NCBI RefSeq assembly: GCF_029870285.1
Contig: NZ_JACSYA010000046.1
Span: 1 to 31,784 of the forward strand
DNA length: 31,784 bases
Source of the DNA: Delftia sp. PS-11
GTDB taxonomy: Bacteria; Pseudomonadota; Gammaproteobacteria; Burkholderiales; Burkholderiaceae_C
Direction: 5' to 3'
The first letter of the stretch is position 1; the number at the start of each line of letters is the position of its first letter. This document shows positions 25,019 to 31,784 of the stretch, piece by piece. Below the pieces are notes generated by a model. The model ran no database searches. It saw nothing but the letters and a program-made list of their open reading frames with translations, and was not told the DNA's origin. Made by a program: the position numbers and the translations under genes.

Positions 25019-25833
25019 CAAAGCACCTTGTGCTGAAGCAATGGGATCTGGGAGCGGACCTGGGCCAGCGTCAGGCGGTCGATGCGCGCGCAGGCGAAGC
25101 CGACCTTGTCGCCGGCCTTGGCAATCACATGCCCCCAGGGGTCGGCCACCAGACTGTGTCCGTAGCAGGCCCGCCGTTCGCCCTCCTGCATGTAGCTGCC
25201 GAACTGACCTGCTGCCAGCACGTAGCACTGGGTTTCTATGGCGCGTGCGCGCAGCAGCACTTCCCAGTGGTCGCGCCCCGTCTGCACGGTGAAGGCGGCA
25301 GGCACGGTCAGAATGTCGGCGCCCTGGCGCATCAGGGCCTGGAACAGCTCCGGAAAGCGGATGTCATAGCAGATGCTCAGTCCGATCTTCCAGCCATCGA
25401 CCTCCCCCACGGCCAGCTGCGTGCCAGGGCGCACCGTGGCGGACTCCCGGTACTGCATGCCGTCCGGCGTCCTGATGTCGAACAGGTGGATCTTGGCGTA
25501 GCGCGCGCGCTCCTGCCCCTGGCGGTCGAAAAGCACCGAGGTGTTGCTGACGCGTTGCCCGTCGTCGACGCGCTCGAAAAAGCTGCCGGCCACCACATTG
25601 ACCTGGTACTCCTTCGCGAAATCCCGGCACAGCGACCAGGCGGGTCCGCTGCGGCAGGGCTCGCCTGCCGCCAGCTTTTCCGCCACGCTGCCGCCGGCGA
25701 AGTCGAAGTGTTCAGGCAGCAGCAGCAGGTCCGGCGCTTCCTCGCGCATGGCCTGGCGCATCAAGGCCTCGGCCTGGCACAGGTTGCGAACCTTGTCATT
25801 GATGGTGTCCGTCTGGATCACGCAAACTTTCAT
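25018..25833 (-). CDS. Carbon-nitrogen hydrolase (nitrilase superfamily, Nit1/Nit2-like amidase)
   Basis: 271 residues from the ATG at 25833 (MKVCVIQTDT), chosen because AGGAGG lies just upstream; the ATG at 25854 would sit before this site. The family hydrolyses amides or nitriles by a Glu-Lys-Cys triad. All three are visible: Glu in LLLLPEHFDF, Lys in YAKIHLFDIRTPDG and Cys in LSICYDIRFPELF. HWEVLLRARAIETQCYVLAA closes the fold. The pattern is closest to the Nit1/Nit2 type, which acts on omega-amides such as alpha-ketoglutaramate or deaminated glutathione. Here it belongs to an operon with two aldolase-type genes, so a pathway-specific amide is likely. Confidence 0.88.
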   Translation of the reverse strand: MKVCVIQTDTINDKVRNLCQAEALMRQAMREEAPDLLLLPEHFDFAGGSVAEKLAAGEPCRSGPAWSLCRDFAKEYQVNVVAGSFFERVDDGQRVSNTSVLFDRQGQERARYAKIHLFDIRTPDGMQYRESATVRPGTQLAVGEVDGWKIGLSICYDIRFPELFQALMRQGADILTVPAAFTVQTGRDHWEVLLRARAIETQCYVLAAGQFGSYMQEGERRACYGHSLVADPWGHVIAKAGDKVGFACARIDRLTLAQVRSQIPLLQHKVL

Positions 25834-25853
25834 GTGAATGCCTCCTTGCTGCA

Positions 25854-26621
25854 TCAGGACCGCGCTGCCGAGAAGCGTGCCGTCGCAGCTTCCATGCCCT
25901 GGCGCAGGACCCGGAATTCATTGATGCAAAAACAAAATTCCGCACCATGCTTTCGCGCCAGGCCCAGCTCCAGGGAGGTCCAGGCGGGAAAGATCCAGGG
26001 CTTGCCCGCTGCCTTGGCTGCTCTCACGCAGCGCAGCACGTCGGAGGTGGATTCCTCGCAGAAGCGGTATGCGCCACGGCCGCGCCGCAAAGCCAGATCG
26101 GTGGGCCCGACAAAGATCGCATCGACGCAAGGCAGGGCGGCAATGGCGTCGATATCGTCCAGCGCACCCGCCGTTTCGATCACGGGGATGCAGCGGGTCG
26201 CACAGTTTTGCTCGGCATAGAACTGCGTGCTGCCGCTCTGGTAGCGCGTCACCCGCCCGCTGCTGACGCTGCGGTCGCCCAGCGGCGGATACTTGGCGAA
26301 GGCGCAGACGCGCTCGGCATCGGCGGCCGACTGCACATGGGGAATCAGCACGGCATCGGCGCCAAAGTCCAGCGCCGACTGCACGGCGCTGCGCTCGGGC
26401 GCCAGCACCTTGGCGTAGATCTGCAGGCCCAGCGCCTTGCAGAAGGCGAAATACTCGAACATCTTGGTCAGGTCGAAAGGGCCGTGCTCGATGTCGTAGA
26501 GCACGCGCGAAAAGCCCAGGTCGGCGGCGATTTCGGCGGCAATGTAGTTGGGGGTGCTGAGCCAGAGGTTGTGCGTGAAGTCACGCTCTGCCTCGAACAG
26601 GCTGTGTGTGAGTGAGGTCAT
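25854..26621 (-). CDS. HpcH/HpaI family aldolase
   Basis: 255 residues. The family cleaves 2-oxo-4-hydroxy acids to pyruvate or a 2-oxo acid and an aldehyde with a divalent metal. The TIM-barrel motifs are clear: FSRVLYDIEHGPFDLTKM, KVLAPERSAVQSALDFGADA with the catalytic Arg region, IPVIETAGALDDIDAIAAL with the metal-binding Glu, and CVDAIFVGPTDLALRRGRG with the metal-binding Asp. The stop is 20 nt before the nitrilase ATG. It is the only gene in this operon with a clearly complete aldolase active site. The substrate is unknown. Confidence 0.9.
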   Translation of the reverse strand: MTSLTHSLFEAERDFTHNLWLSTPNYIAAEIAADLGFSRVLYDIEHGPFDLTKMFEYFAFCKALGLQIYAKVLAPERSAVQSALDFGADAVLIPHVQSAADAERVCAFAKYPPLGDRSVSSGRVTRYQSGSTQFYAEQNCATRCIPVIETAGALDDIDAIAALPCVDAIFVGPTDLALRRGRGAYRFCEESTSDVLRCVRAAKAAGKPWIFPAWTSLELGLARKHGAEFCFCINEFRVLRQGMEAATARFSAARS

Positions 26622-26657
26622 GGCGGGGCCTGAAAAATGGGGGAGGACAGGGGACAG

Positions 26658-27632
26658 TCAGTCGATCCGGATGTTTCGCTCCTGGGCAATCCGCCGCCAT
26701 TTGTCACGCATGGCACGCTGCTCGGCCAGCACCTCATCGCCGGTGAGCTGGCCCAGGGAGTTGCCGGTATCGACGACAGCGGCATGCACGCTGGGCCGGG
26801 CCATGGCGGTTTTGAAGGCGGCATGCAAAGCGTCAAGCGCCTCGGCAGGCGTGCCCATGCGCGTGTACAGCGCGCTCCAGCCTTCGAGATAGAGCTGGGG
26901 CTGGCCCATTTCGGTGAAGCTGGCCACCTGGGGCAGCTGGGCAATGCGCTCCTTGCTGCTGCAGGCCAGGGCACGCAGGCGTCCCGCCTGGATGCCCGGG
27001 ATGACCGACGAGGGGGTGTCGAAGAGCGCATCGATATTGCCGGCCATCAGATCGAGCTGGGCTGCGGCCGGCCCCTTGTAGGGCACATGCGTCATGCGGA
27101 CTCCGTACACCTGGCACAGCACCTCGAAAAGCATGTGGGGATTGGTTCCCGGGCCGGCGCTGCCGTAGGTCAGCTGGCCGGGACGGGCCCTGGCCGCAGC
27201 GAGCAGCGCCTGCAGCGTGGGATAGCTGGAAGCCGCATTGACGATCAGCACATAGGGGGTGCGCATGATCATGCCGATGGGCTGCAGGTCCGTGTCGGCA
27301 TCGTACGAAAACCGGCGGCGCGACACGGCAGGCAGCATGGCGATCACGCTGGAGCCGCCCGCCAGCAGGGTGTAGCCATCGGGGGCCGCTCTGGCGACAT
27401 GTTCAGCGCCGATCATCCCCCCCGCACCGGCCTTGTTCTCCACGACGATGGACTGCCCCAGCACCTGGGACATCTCGCTGGCCACGGCCCTGGCCGTAGT
27501 GTCCGAGACAGCGCCCGGCAGGGTGTGCACGATCAGCCGGATGGGCCGGGAAGGATACGGGCCGGCCGCCTGGCCCGGGAGCCAGGCTGCTCCCAGGGCA
27601 AGGCCGATGATCTGTCGACGATGGAGGTTCAT
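26658..27632 (-). CDS. Bug/TctC-type periplasmic solute-binding protein
   Basis: 324 residues. The N-terminus is a signal peptide (RRQIIGLALGAAWLPGQA). Family motifs follow: YPSRPIRLIVHTLPGAVSDT, VVENKAGAGGMIGAEHVARA, PDGYTLL, YGSAGPGTNPHMLFEVL and HVPYKGPAAAQLDLMAGNID. Bug proteins bind carboxylates or related small molecules for tripartite TctAB transporters. No tctA or tctB is nearby, as is common for the many orphan Bug receptors of Comamonadaceae and Bordetella. The start overlaps the LysR stop (ATGA), so the two are coupled. It probably supplies the substrate of the downstream aldolase/amidase pathway. Confidence 0.92.
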   Translation of the reverse strand: MNLHRRQIIGLALGAAWLPGQAAGPYPSRPIRLIVHTLPGAVSDTTARAVASEMSQVLGQSIVVENKAGAGGMIGAEHVARAAPDGYTLLAGGSSVIAMLPAVSRRRFSYDADTDLQPIGMIMRTPYVLIVNAASSYPTLQALLAAARARPGQLTYGSAGPGTNPHMLFEVLCQVYGVRMTHVPYKGPAAAQLDLMAGNIDALFDTPSSVIPGIQAGRLRALACSSKERIAQLPQVASFTEMGQPQLYLEGWSALYTRMGTPAEALDALHAAFKTAMARPSVHAAVVDTGNSLGQLTGDEVLAEQRAMRDKWRRIAQERNIRID

Positions 27633-28669
27633 GGCGTGTCCTGCAAAGACCGTGAGGAGGTTTCAGTATCCGTACCGCCTTGCAGGGCGACAAACGGTGA
27701 TTTTTGCGGCCCCCCCGCAGTTTTTCCGGAGGGCTCCTGCGGGTTGCCCGCAGGCCAGGCATGGGCCACGCTGGCCACCGCGCACAGCGCCTGGGCGGAC
27801 ATGGCTACCAGTTGCACCAGCGCCGCGACGGGTGCCGGCACAGGGCTGGCCGCATGCACGGCCTGGTAGTTCAGTCGCCACAACGGCTGCTGCACGGGCA
27901 CCGGCAGCAGCAGCCCGGCCTCCAGCTCGCGCTGCACCGCCAGCAGCGGCACCGGCGCAATGCCCAGCCCCGAGCAGGCCATGTGGATCATGGTGGCCAG
28001 TGCGTTGGAGCGGTACAGGGTCACCGCCGCCAGATCCACCCCGGAAAGGTAGGCGGACAGGTGCTTTTCCCCGCAGGCATCGCTGGTATAGCCAATGAGC
28101 GGGTAGCCTGCGAGCTGCTGTACCCCCAGCGGGTGCGCGCAGGAAATGCCCAGCATGGGGCTGGCGACAAACCCCATGGCAAAGCCCAGCAGCGGAATGC
28201 GTGCGGTCCCGGCGATGTGCATGCCATCATCCACACACAGTGCCAGATCCAGGCGCCCGCCCTGGACATCGGCGATCAGGCGGCTGGTGACTTCGGTGCG
28301 CAGCTCCAGCTGCAGCAGCGGGTGGTGCTGCTGCAGCTGGCGCATGAAAGCGGGCAGCAGGGTGTAGGCCAGGGCAGGCACCATGCCCACGCGGACCGAT
28401 CCGCGCACGCCTCCCTGCCTGGACAGGCGCTGGCGGAGATCATGGTAGGCATCGACGATGCGCGCGGCCACCAGCAGGAACTGCTGCCCTTCCTCCGTTG
28501 GCCGGTAACCGGATTCGTCGCGCACGAAAAGGCGCACTGCCAGCTCCTGCTCGACCGCCTCGATGCGGCTGGACACGCCGGTCTGGGAGACATGCAGCTT
28601 GTCCGATACGGCGCGCATGCTCTTGAGCCGGGCCAGCCAGAGCGCAGTTTCCAGAAAGCGGATGTTCAT
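27629..28669 (-). CDS. LysR-type regulator, first gene of the catabolic operon
   Basis: 346 residues. Residues 1-65 are the LysR winged HTH (MNIRFLETALWLARLKSMRA, then SDKLHVSQTGVSSRIEAVEQ). The effector-binding domain runs about 90-295 (RGSVRVGMVPALAYTLLPAF, SNALATMIHMACSGLGIAPV). The last ~45 residues are a Gly/Ser/Thr-rich tail beyond the usual family end. It lies upstream of and overlaps the Bug gene by 4 nt, so it is transcribed with the operon it probably controls. Most LysR genes are divergent from their targets, so this order is less usual. A weak promoter (TTGTTG, 18 bp, CAATAT) may lie just before the ATG. Confidence 0.9.
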   Translation of the reverse strand: MNIRFLETALWLARLKSMRAVSDKLHVSQTGVSSRIEAVEQELAVRLFVRDESGYRPTEEGQQFLLVAARIVDAYHDLRQRLSRQGGVRGSVRVGMVPALAYTLLPAFMRQLQQHHPLLQLELRTEVTSRLIADVQGGRLDLALCVDDGMHIAGTARIPLLGFAMGFVASPMLGISCAHPLGVQQLAGYPLIGYTSDACGEKHLSAYLSGVDLAAVTLYRSNALATMIHMACSGLGIAPVPLLAVQRELEAGLLLPVPVQQPLWRLNYQAVHAASPVPAPVAALVQLVAMSAQALCAVASVAHAWPAGNPQEPSGKTAGGPQKSPFVALQGGTDTETSSRSLQDTP

Positions 28670-28707
28670 GGAGTGATATTGCCCACATCAGGGAGGGCAC
28701 AACAAGG

Positions 28708-28733
28708 TGGCAGCGCAGATGCCTGCGCTGCCA
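28708..28733 (-). terminator. Strong hairpin after the IclR gene
   Basis: TGGCAGCGCAG and CTGCGCTGCCA are perfect 11-base complements with a 4-base loop, ending 1 bp from the IclR stop codon. On the minus strand CCTTGTTGTG follows, a weak T-rich tail. It probably ends IclR transcription before the LysR-led operon. Confidence 0.7.
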
Positions 28734-28734
28734 G

Positions 28735-29550
28735 TCACTCCAGCCAGGGTTTGGCGTCACGTCCTATGCGTTGTGCCAGCTGGCGCAGCCGGGGCAGATA
28801 GCGCCGTTGCAGCTCCTGAGGCGATACCGCCTGGCGCGGAAAAATCAGGTTGACGGCGCCCAGCAGCCGACGGCCGCTGCGCAGCGGCACGGCCACGGCG
28901 GAGAAGCTGGCCTCGCGCGCCCATTCCCCTTCGTTGGTGGCATAGCCGCGTGCCAGGGTTTCCTGGACCATGGCGTCGACCGCAGCAGCGTCGCGCGCCA
29001 TGGCGCCCACGGCATCGTCGCGCCGCGCCAGCAGACCGACCAGGGCCTCGCGCTCGCTGGCCGAGCAGGCAGCCAGATAGGCGCGGCCCAGCGCCGTGAA
29101 GAACACCGGAATCTGCTCGCCGATCATGCCCCGGTGCTGGGACAGGCGGCTGAAGCGGTGGGTGCTCTCGCGCACGACCATGAAGCCGGCCTCCATGGTG
29201 CCCAGGTCGCAGGGCCACAGCAGGTCGGGCACGGCCGCGCGCATCAGCGGCAATGCCACCTGTTCCACCCAGGCCTCGTCCTCGAAGCCCTCGCTGAGGC
29301 TGCGCACCTCGAAGGTCAGGTAGTAGTGGCCCTCTTTTTCGGCACGGCGCACGAAGCCTTCGGCGCGCAGTGTCTCCAGCAGGCGCTTGACCGTGGTCCG
29401 GTGCACGCCACAGGCCTGGGCCAGGACCGTGGTGCTGGCCTGCCCGCCCGGCGCCCGGTTGAGGGCGCGCAGCACGGCCAGGCCGCGCGCAAGGCTGCGC
29501 ACATCCTTGTAGTCGCGCTCGGGCATGGAATGCGGGGGCTGGTCGGGCAT
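28735..29550 (-). CDS. IclR-family transcriptional regulator
   Basis: 271 residues from the ATG at 29550; the ATG at 29526 is also possible. Starts further up would read through the tandem repeat of the next gene and are rejected. The winged HTH is at about 15-75 (VRSLARGLAVLRALNRAPGG, then CGVHRTTVKRLLETLRAEGF). The effector domain follows (VEQVALPLMRAAVPDLLWPC, THRFSRLSQHRGMIGEQIPV, RSGRRLLGAVNLIFPRQAVS). IclR proteins often control aromatic or hydroxy-acid breakdown. The hairpin at 28708-28733 separates it from the aldolase operon, so it may regulate that operon or a distant one. Confidence 0.9.
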   Translation of the reverse strand: MPDQPPHSMPERDYKDVRSLARGLAVLRALNRAPGGQASTTVLAQACGVHRTTVKRLLETLRAEGFVRRAEKEGHYYLTFEVRSLSEGFEDEAWVEQVALPLMRAAVPDLLWPCDLGTMEAGFMVVRESTHRFSRLSQHRGMIGEQIPVFFTALGRAYLAACSASEREALVGLLARRDDAVGAMARDAAAVDAMVQETLARGYATNEGEWAREASFSAVAVPLRSGRRLLGAVNLIFPRQAVSPQELQRRYLPRLRQLAQRIGRDAKPWLE

Positions 29551-29573
29551 GTTGGCGGGCCAGTGTAGCGCGC

Positions 29574-30560
29574 TCACCGCGCCGCGCCGGTGTGCACCGC
29601 GCCGGTGTGCACCGCGCCGGTCTGCACCGCGCCGGTGTGCACCGCGCCGGTCTGCACCGCGCCGGTCTGTGCGCGGCAGGCCTGCACGAAGGCGGACAGG
29701 GCGGGCGAGTGGCGCTTGCCCGCGCGCTGCACCAGCGAAAAATCCCGCCACATCCTGGGCAGCGTGGTAGGCAGCACGGCCAGTTCGCCCGATGCGACCA
29801 GGGCCTGCACCAGCACGCGCGACAGGCAGCTGATGCCCAGCCCCTGGGACACGCAGCGCGCAATGGCTTCAGAGCTGCCCAGGGTGGCAGCGGCTGGCAG
29901 TTGCCGCAGGTGGGGCAGCAGCGCATGTTCGACCATTTCGCGCGTGCCCGATCCCGGCTCGCGCAAAAGCCAGCGCGCGGCGCGCAGGGCGGCCACGCCC
30001 AGCGGACGCTGGCCGGCAGCCTGTACCAGAGGGTCATGGGCTGCGGCCACGATGACCAGTTCGTCGCGCATCCAGGGCTCGACCTCCAGCCCTGGCCAGT
30101 GGCTGGAGCCCTCGATCAGGCCCAGGTCCACGTCCAGGGATTGCACGGCCTCGCCGACCTCGCGCGTGTTGGCGATGCGCAGGTCCACGCCCAGATGCGG
30201 GTGGCTGCGCGCCAGGGCCGCGAGCACGGCCGGCAGCGCATAGGTGCCGATGGTGGTGCTGGCCGCCACGCGCAGGCGCACGGGCAGGCTGGCGGCGCGC
30301 GCCGAAAAAGCCTGCTCGATACCGCGCGCCTGCTCCAGCAGGGACTGCGCCTCGGGCAGCAGGGCACGGCCCGCGTCATTGAGCGCCAGGCGCCGGCCCA
30401 CGCGCTCGAACAGCTGCACGCCCATGCCCTGCTCCAGCTGCTGCAGGGCTGCGCTGGTGGCGGACTGCGACAGGGCCACGGCATCGGCAGCGGCCACGGT
30501 GGAGCCCGCCTGTGCGACGGCGCAGAAGATTTCAAGCTGGCGCAGGGTCAGGTGCAGCAT
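29574..30560 (-). CDS. LysR-type regulator (YeiE/CysB-like) with pentapeptide-repeat tail
   Basis: 328 residues from the ATG at 30560 (MLHLTLRQLEIFCAVAQAGS); an upstream in-frame ATG at 30578 adds six residues. The HTH occupies 1-60 (QSATSAALQQLEQGMGVQLF). The effector domain runs about 90-290 (LRVAASTTIGTYALPAVLAA, WLLREPGSGTREMVEHALLP). It is divergent from a YeiH-type gene, the same arrangement as yeiE/yeiH in Escherichia coli. The last ~33 residues are six copies of TGAV(Q/H), encoded by a 15-bp tandem repeat, and end in AR. This tail is absent from the usual family and may vary in length between strains. Confidence 0.9.
   Translation of the reverse strand: MLHLTLRQLEIFCAVAQAGSTVAAADAVALSQSATSAALQQLEQGMGVQLFERVGRRLALNDAGRALLPEAQSLLEQARGIEQAFSARAASLPVRLRVAASTTIGTYALPAVLAALARSHPHLGVDLRIANTREVGEAVQSLDVDLGLIEGSSHWPGLEVEPWMRDELVIVAAAHDPLVQAAGQRPLGVAALRAARWLLREPGSGTREMVEHALLPHLRQLPAAATLGSSEAIARCVSQGLGISCLSRVLVQALVASGELAVLPTTLPRMWRDFSLVQRAGKRHSPALSAFVQACRAQTGAVQTGAVHTGAVQTGAVHTGAVHTGAAR
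29584..29670. repeat. 15-bp tandem repeat inside the LysR 3' end
   Basis: The unit GCGCCGGT(G/C)TGCACC occurs five times exactly in phase (29584-29658), plus a sixth partial copy. Only the G/C position varies, switching His and Gln in the encoded TGAV(Q/H). As 15 is a multiple of 3, copy-number change would keep the frame. It ends 34 bp before the IclR start, so it could also alter that promoter. Confidence 0.92.
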
Positions 30561-30578
30561 GGGGGCAGTCTGGCGCAT

Positions 30579-30605
30579 GCATCAACCGGTTTTTCAGGTT
30601 GATGC
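30579..30605. promoter_or_regulatory. 27-bp inverted repeat in the LysR/YeiH intergenic region
   Basis: GCATCAACC (30579-30587) and GGTTGATGC (30597-30605) are perfect 9-base arms around a 9-base loop. It lies 19 bp from the LysR start. It may be a regulator site or a leader hairpin of the LysR transcript. TTGATG (30599-30604) could be the -35 box for yeiH, with TATACG (30622-30627) 17 bp away as -10. Confidence 0.5.
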
Positions 30606-30619
30606 TACAAAAACTATTT

Positions 30620-30635
30620 GTTATACGAATATAAC
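30620..30635. promoter_or_regulatory. Palindromic LysR-type box
   Basis: GTTATA-CGAA-TATAAC is a perfect 16-bp palindrome of the T-N11-A type bound by LysR regulators. It overlaps the suggested yeiH -10 box and lies 57 bp before the yeiH ATG, so binding there could repress or reposition polymerase. The adjacent LysR is the likely binder. Confidence 0.6.
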
Positions 30636-30691
30636 CAGGAAATCTAAAGTTCCTGCCATGCGCCGCGCTCCTGACGCGGCAGGCAGGCACC

Positions 30692-31783
30692 ATGCGCACA
30701 ACGACACCCACACCCCACAGTTTCCATGCCACCGGCTGGCAGCGCCGGCTGGCTCCATGGCTGCCCGGCCTGCTGCTGGCCGCAGCGATTGCAGCTGCCG
30801 CCATATGGGGGGCGCGCCAGCCCCTGCTGGCCGGTTCGGGCCTGAGCGCGCTGACGCTGGCCATCTGCCTGGGCCTGCTGGTGGGCAATACGCTGTATCC
30901 GCGCCTGGCGCCAGCATGCCATGGCGGCGTAAGCCTTGCCAAGCAGCGCCTGCTGCGGGCGGGCATCGTGCTGTACGGCCTGCGCCTGACCTTCCAGGAC
31001 ATCGGCCAGGTGGGCCTGGCTGGCGTTCTCATCGATGCGCTGGTGCTGGGCAGCACCTTCCTGCTCGCCCAGTGGCTGGGGCGACGCGTCTTCGGGCTGG
31101 ATGCGCGCACCACGGCCCTGGTCGGCGCAGGCAGCGCCATCTGCGGCGCAGCCGCCGTGCTGGCCACCGAGCCCGTGGTCCGGGGCCGCGCCGAAGATGT
31201 GGCGGTCGCCGTGGCCACCGTGGTGGTCTTCGGCACCGTGGGCACCTTTCTCTATCCCGCGCTGTTCCACTGGAATGCCGCCCATGGCTGGCTGCCGGTG
31301 TCGCCTGCGCAGTACGGGCTGTATGTGGGCTCCACGGTGCACGAGGTGGCACAGGTCGTGGCCGCCGGCGAGGCGATTGCGCCAGAGGCCGCCGATGTGG
31401 CGGTGATCTCCAAGATGGTGCGCGTGATGATGCTGGCGCCCTTTCTACTGCTGCTGTCGCTGTCGATGGCCCGTGGCGGTGGTCGGGACAGCCAGGACCA
31501 TGGCGGGCCGCCGCGCCGCATCGCCATTCCCTGGTTCGCACTGGGCTTTGTCGCCATGGCTGGCGTGCATTCGCTGGGCGTGCTGCCCGCCCCCGTGGTG
31601 CAGGCCGGCGTGCAGCTGGACAACGCGCTGCTGGCCATCGCCATGGCGGCCCTGGGCCTGAGCACCCATGTCAGCGCCGTGCGCGCAGCCGGCACCCGGC
31701 CCCTGCTGCTGGCGGCACTGCTATTTGCCTGGCTGCTGGGCGCGGGCCTGCTGTTCAACCGCTGGGTTCCCGCGCTTTTCTGA
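30692..31783 (+). CDS. yeiH: YeiH-type putative sulfate export membrane protein
   Basis: 363 residues; E. coli YeiH has about 350. A polytopic inner-membrane protein with about ten hydrophobic helices, for example WLPGLLLAAAIAAAAIWGAR, LTLAICLGLLVGNTLYPRLA, FAWLLGAGLLFNR. Family motifs are LRAGIVLYGLRLTFQDI, GAGSAICGAAAVLATEPVVR, VVVFGTVGTFLYPALFHWN and YVGSTVHEVAQVVAAGEAI. YeiH-family proteins are annotated as putative sulfate or related anion exporters, on limited evidence. It is divergent from a YeiE-like LysR gene, and the palindromes between them suggest local control. The gene is complete, ending one base before the window edge. Confidence 0.9.
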   Translation: MRTTTPTPHSFHATGWQRRLAPWLPGLLLAAAIAAAAIWGARQPLLAGSGLSALTLAICLGLLVGNTLYPRLAPACHGGVSLAKQRLLRAGIVLYGLRLTFQDIGQVGLAGVLIDALVLGSTFLLAQWLGRRVFGLDARTTALVGAGSAICGAAAVLATEPVVRGRAEDVAVAVATVVVFGTVGTFLYPALFHWNAAHGWLPVSPAQYGLYVGSTVHEVAQVVAAGEAIAPEAADVAVISKMVRVMMLAPFLLLLSLSMARGGGRDSQDHGGPPRRIAIPWFALGFVAMAGVHSLGVLPAPVVQAGVQLDNALLAIAMAALGLSTHVSAVRAAGTRPLLLAALLFAWLLGAGLLFNRWVPALF

Positions 31784-31784
31784 G

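Noticed and set aside
29584..29670. Possible CRISPR-like array
   Set aside because: The units are contiguous 15-bp tandem copies with no spacers, in frame inside a LysR gene.
29592..30602. Plus-strand ORF with repeated HRAG peptides
   Set aside because: Reverse reading of the LysR gene and its tandem repeat.

Overview
The window comes from the chromosome of a high-GC betaproteobacterium. The order of the cyanophycin genes, the Bug-type solute receptor and the many LysR/IclR regulators suggest the family Comamonadaceae (Delftia/Comamonas-like). This is inferred from gene content and codon use; no rRNA or other marker gene is present.

Region 1 (1-9.6 kb) is an RHS polymorphic-toxin island, read almost entirely on the minus strand. 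It starts at 9546 with a 1134-residue secreted YD-repeat protein. This overlaps by 4 nt a second, separately exported protein (5204-6145) that carries the RHS core end, the DPDG motif and a toxin tip. Its presumed immunity gene follows directly (4731-5204). Downstream lies a row of four further orphan tip/immunity pairs in various states of decay: T2/I2 (both frameshifted), T3/I3 (tip split by an IS5-family element), T4/I4 (apparently intact) and T5/I5 (tip mostly deleted). Stretches of RHS core/linker DNA nearly identical to the main gene mark the 5' side of several cassettes. The cassettes are AT-rich against GC-rich surroundings. A 5'-truncated kptA (RNA 2'-phosphotransferase) lies at the window edge.

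Region 2 (9.8-15.8 kb) holds plus-strand housekeeping and accessory genes: a small membrane protein, an LLM flavin oxidoreductase coupled to a WYL regulator, a GST behind a perfect 21-bp palindrome, a stand-alone GspF-like protein, a cN-I type 5'-nucleotidase and an exported EF-hand protein. A minus-strand hypothetical gene converges on the last of these.

Region 3 (15.99-24.3 kb) is a cyanophycin cluster. A short synthetase paralogue with a degenerate Mur-ligase P-loop (CphA'), a full-length CphA and a CreA-like exported protein read rightward. An ABC exporter with an N-terminal zinc-ribbon region and a DUF1854 protein read leftward from the same intergenic region.

Region 4 (24.3-29.6 kb) is a minus-strand catabolic operon: LysR regulator, Bug receptor, HpcH/HpaI aldolase, nitrilase-family amidohydrolase and an RraA-family protein. 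The likely logic is uptake of a carboxylate, C-N hydrolysis and aldol cleavage; the substrate is unknown. An IclR regulator precedes it and is separated from it by a strong hairpin.

Region 5 (29.6-31.8 kb) is a divergent LysR/YeiH-type pair with palindromes between the genes. The LysR gene ends in a 15-bp tandem repeat that encodes a pentapeptide tail. No tRNA, rRNA or CRISPR array was seen.
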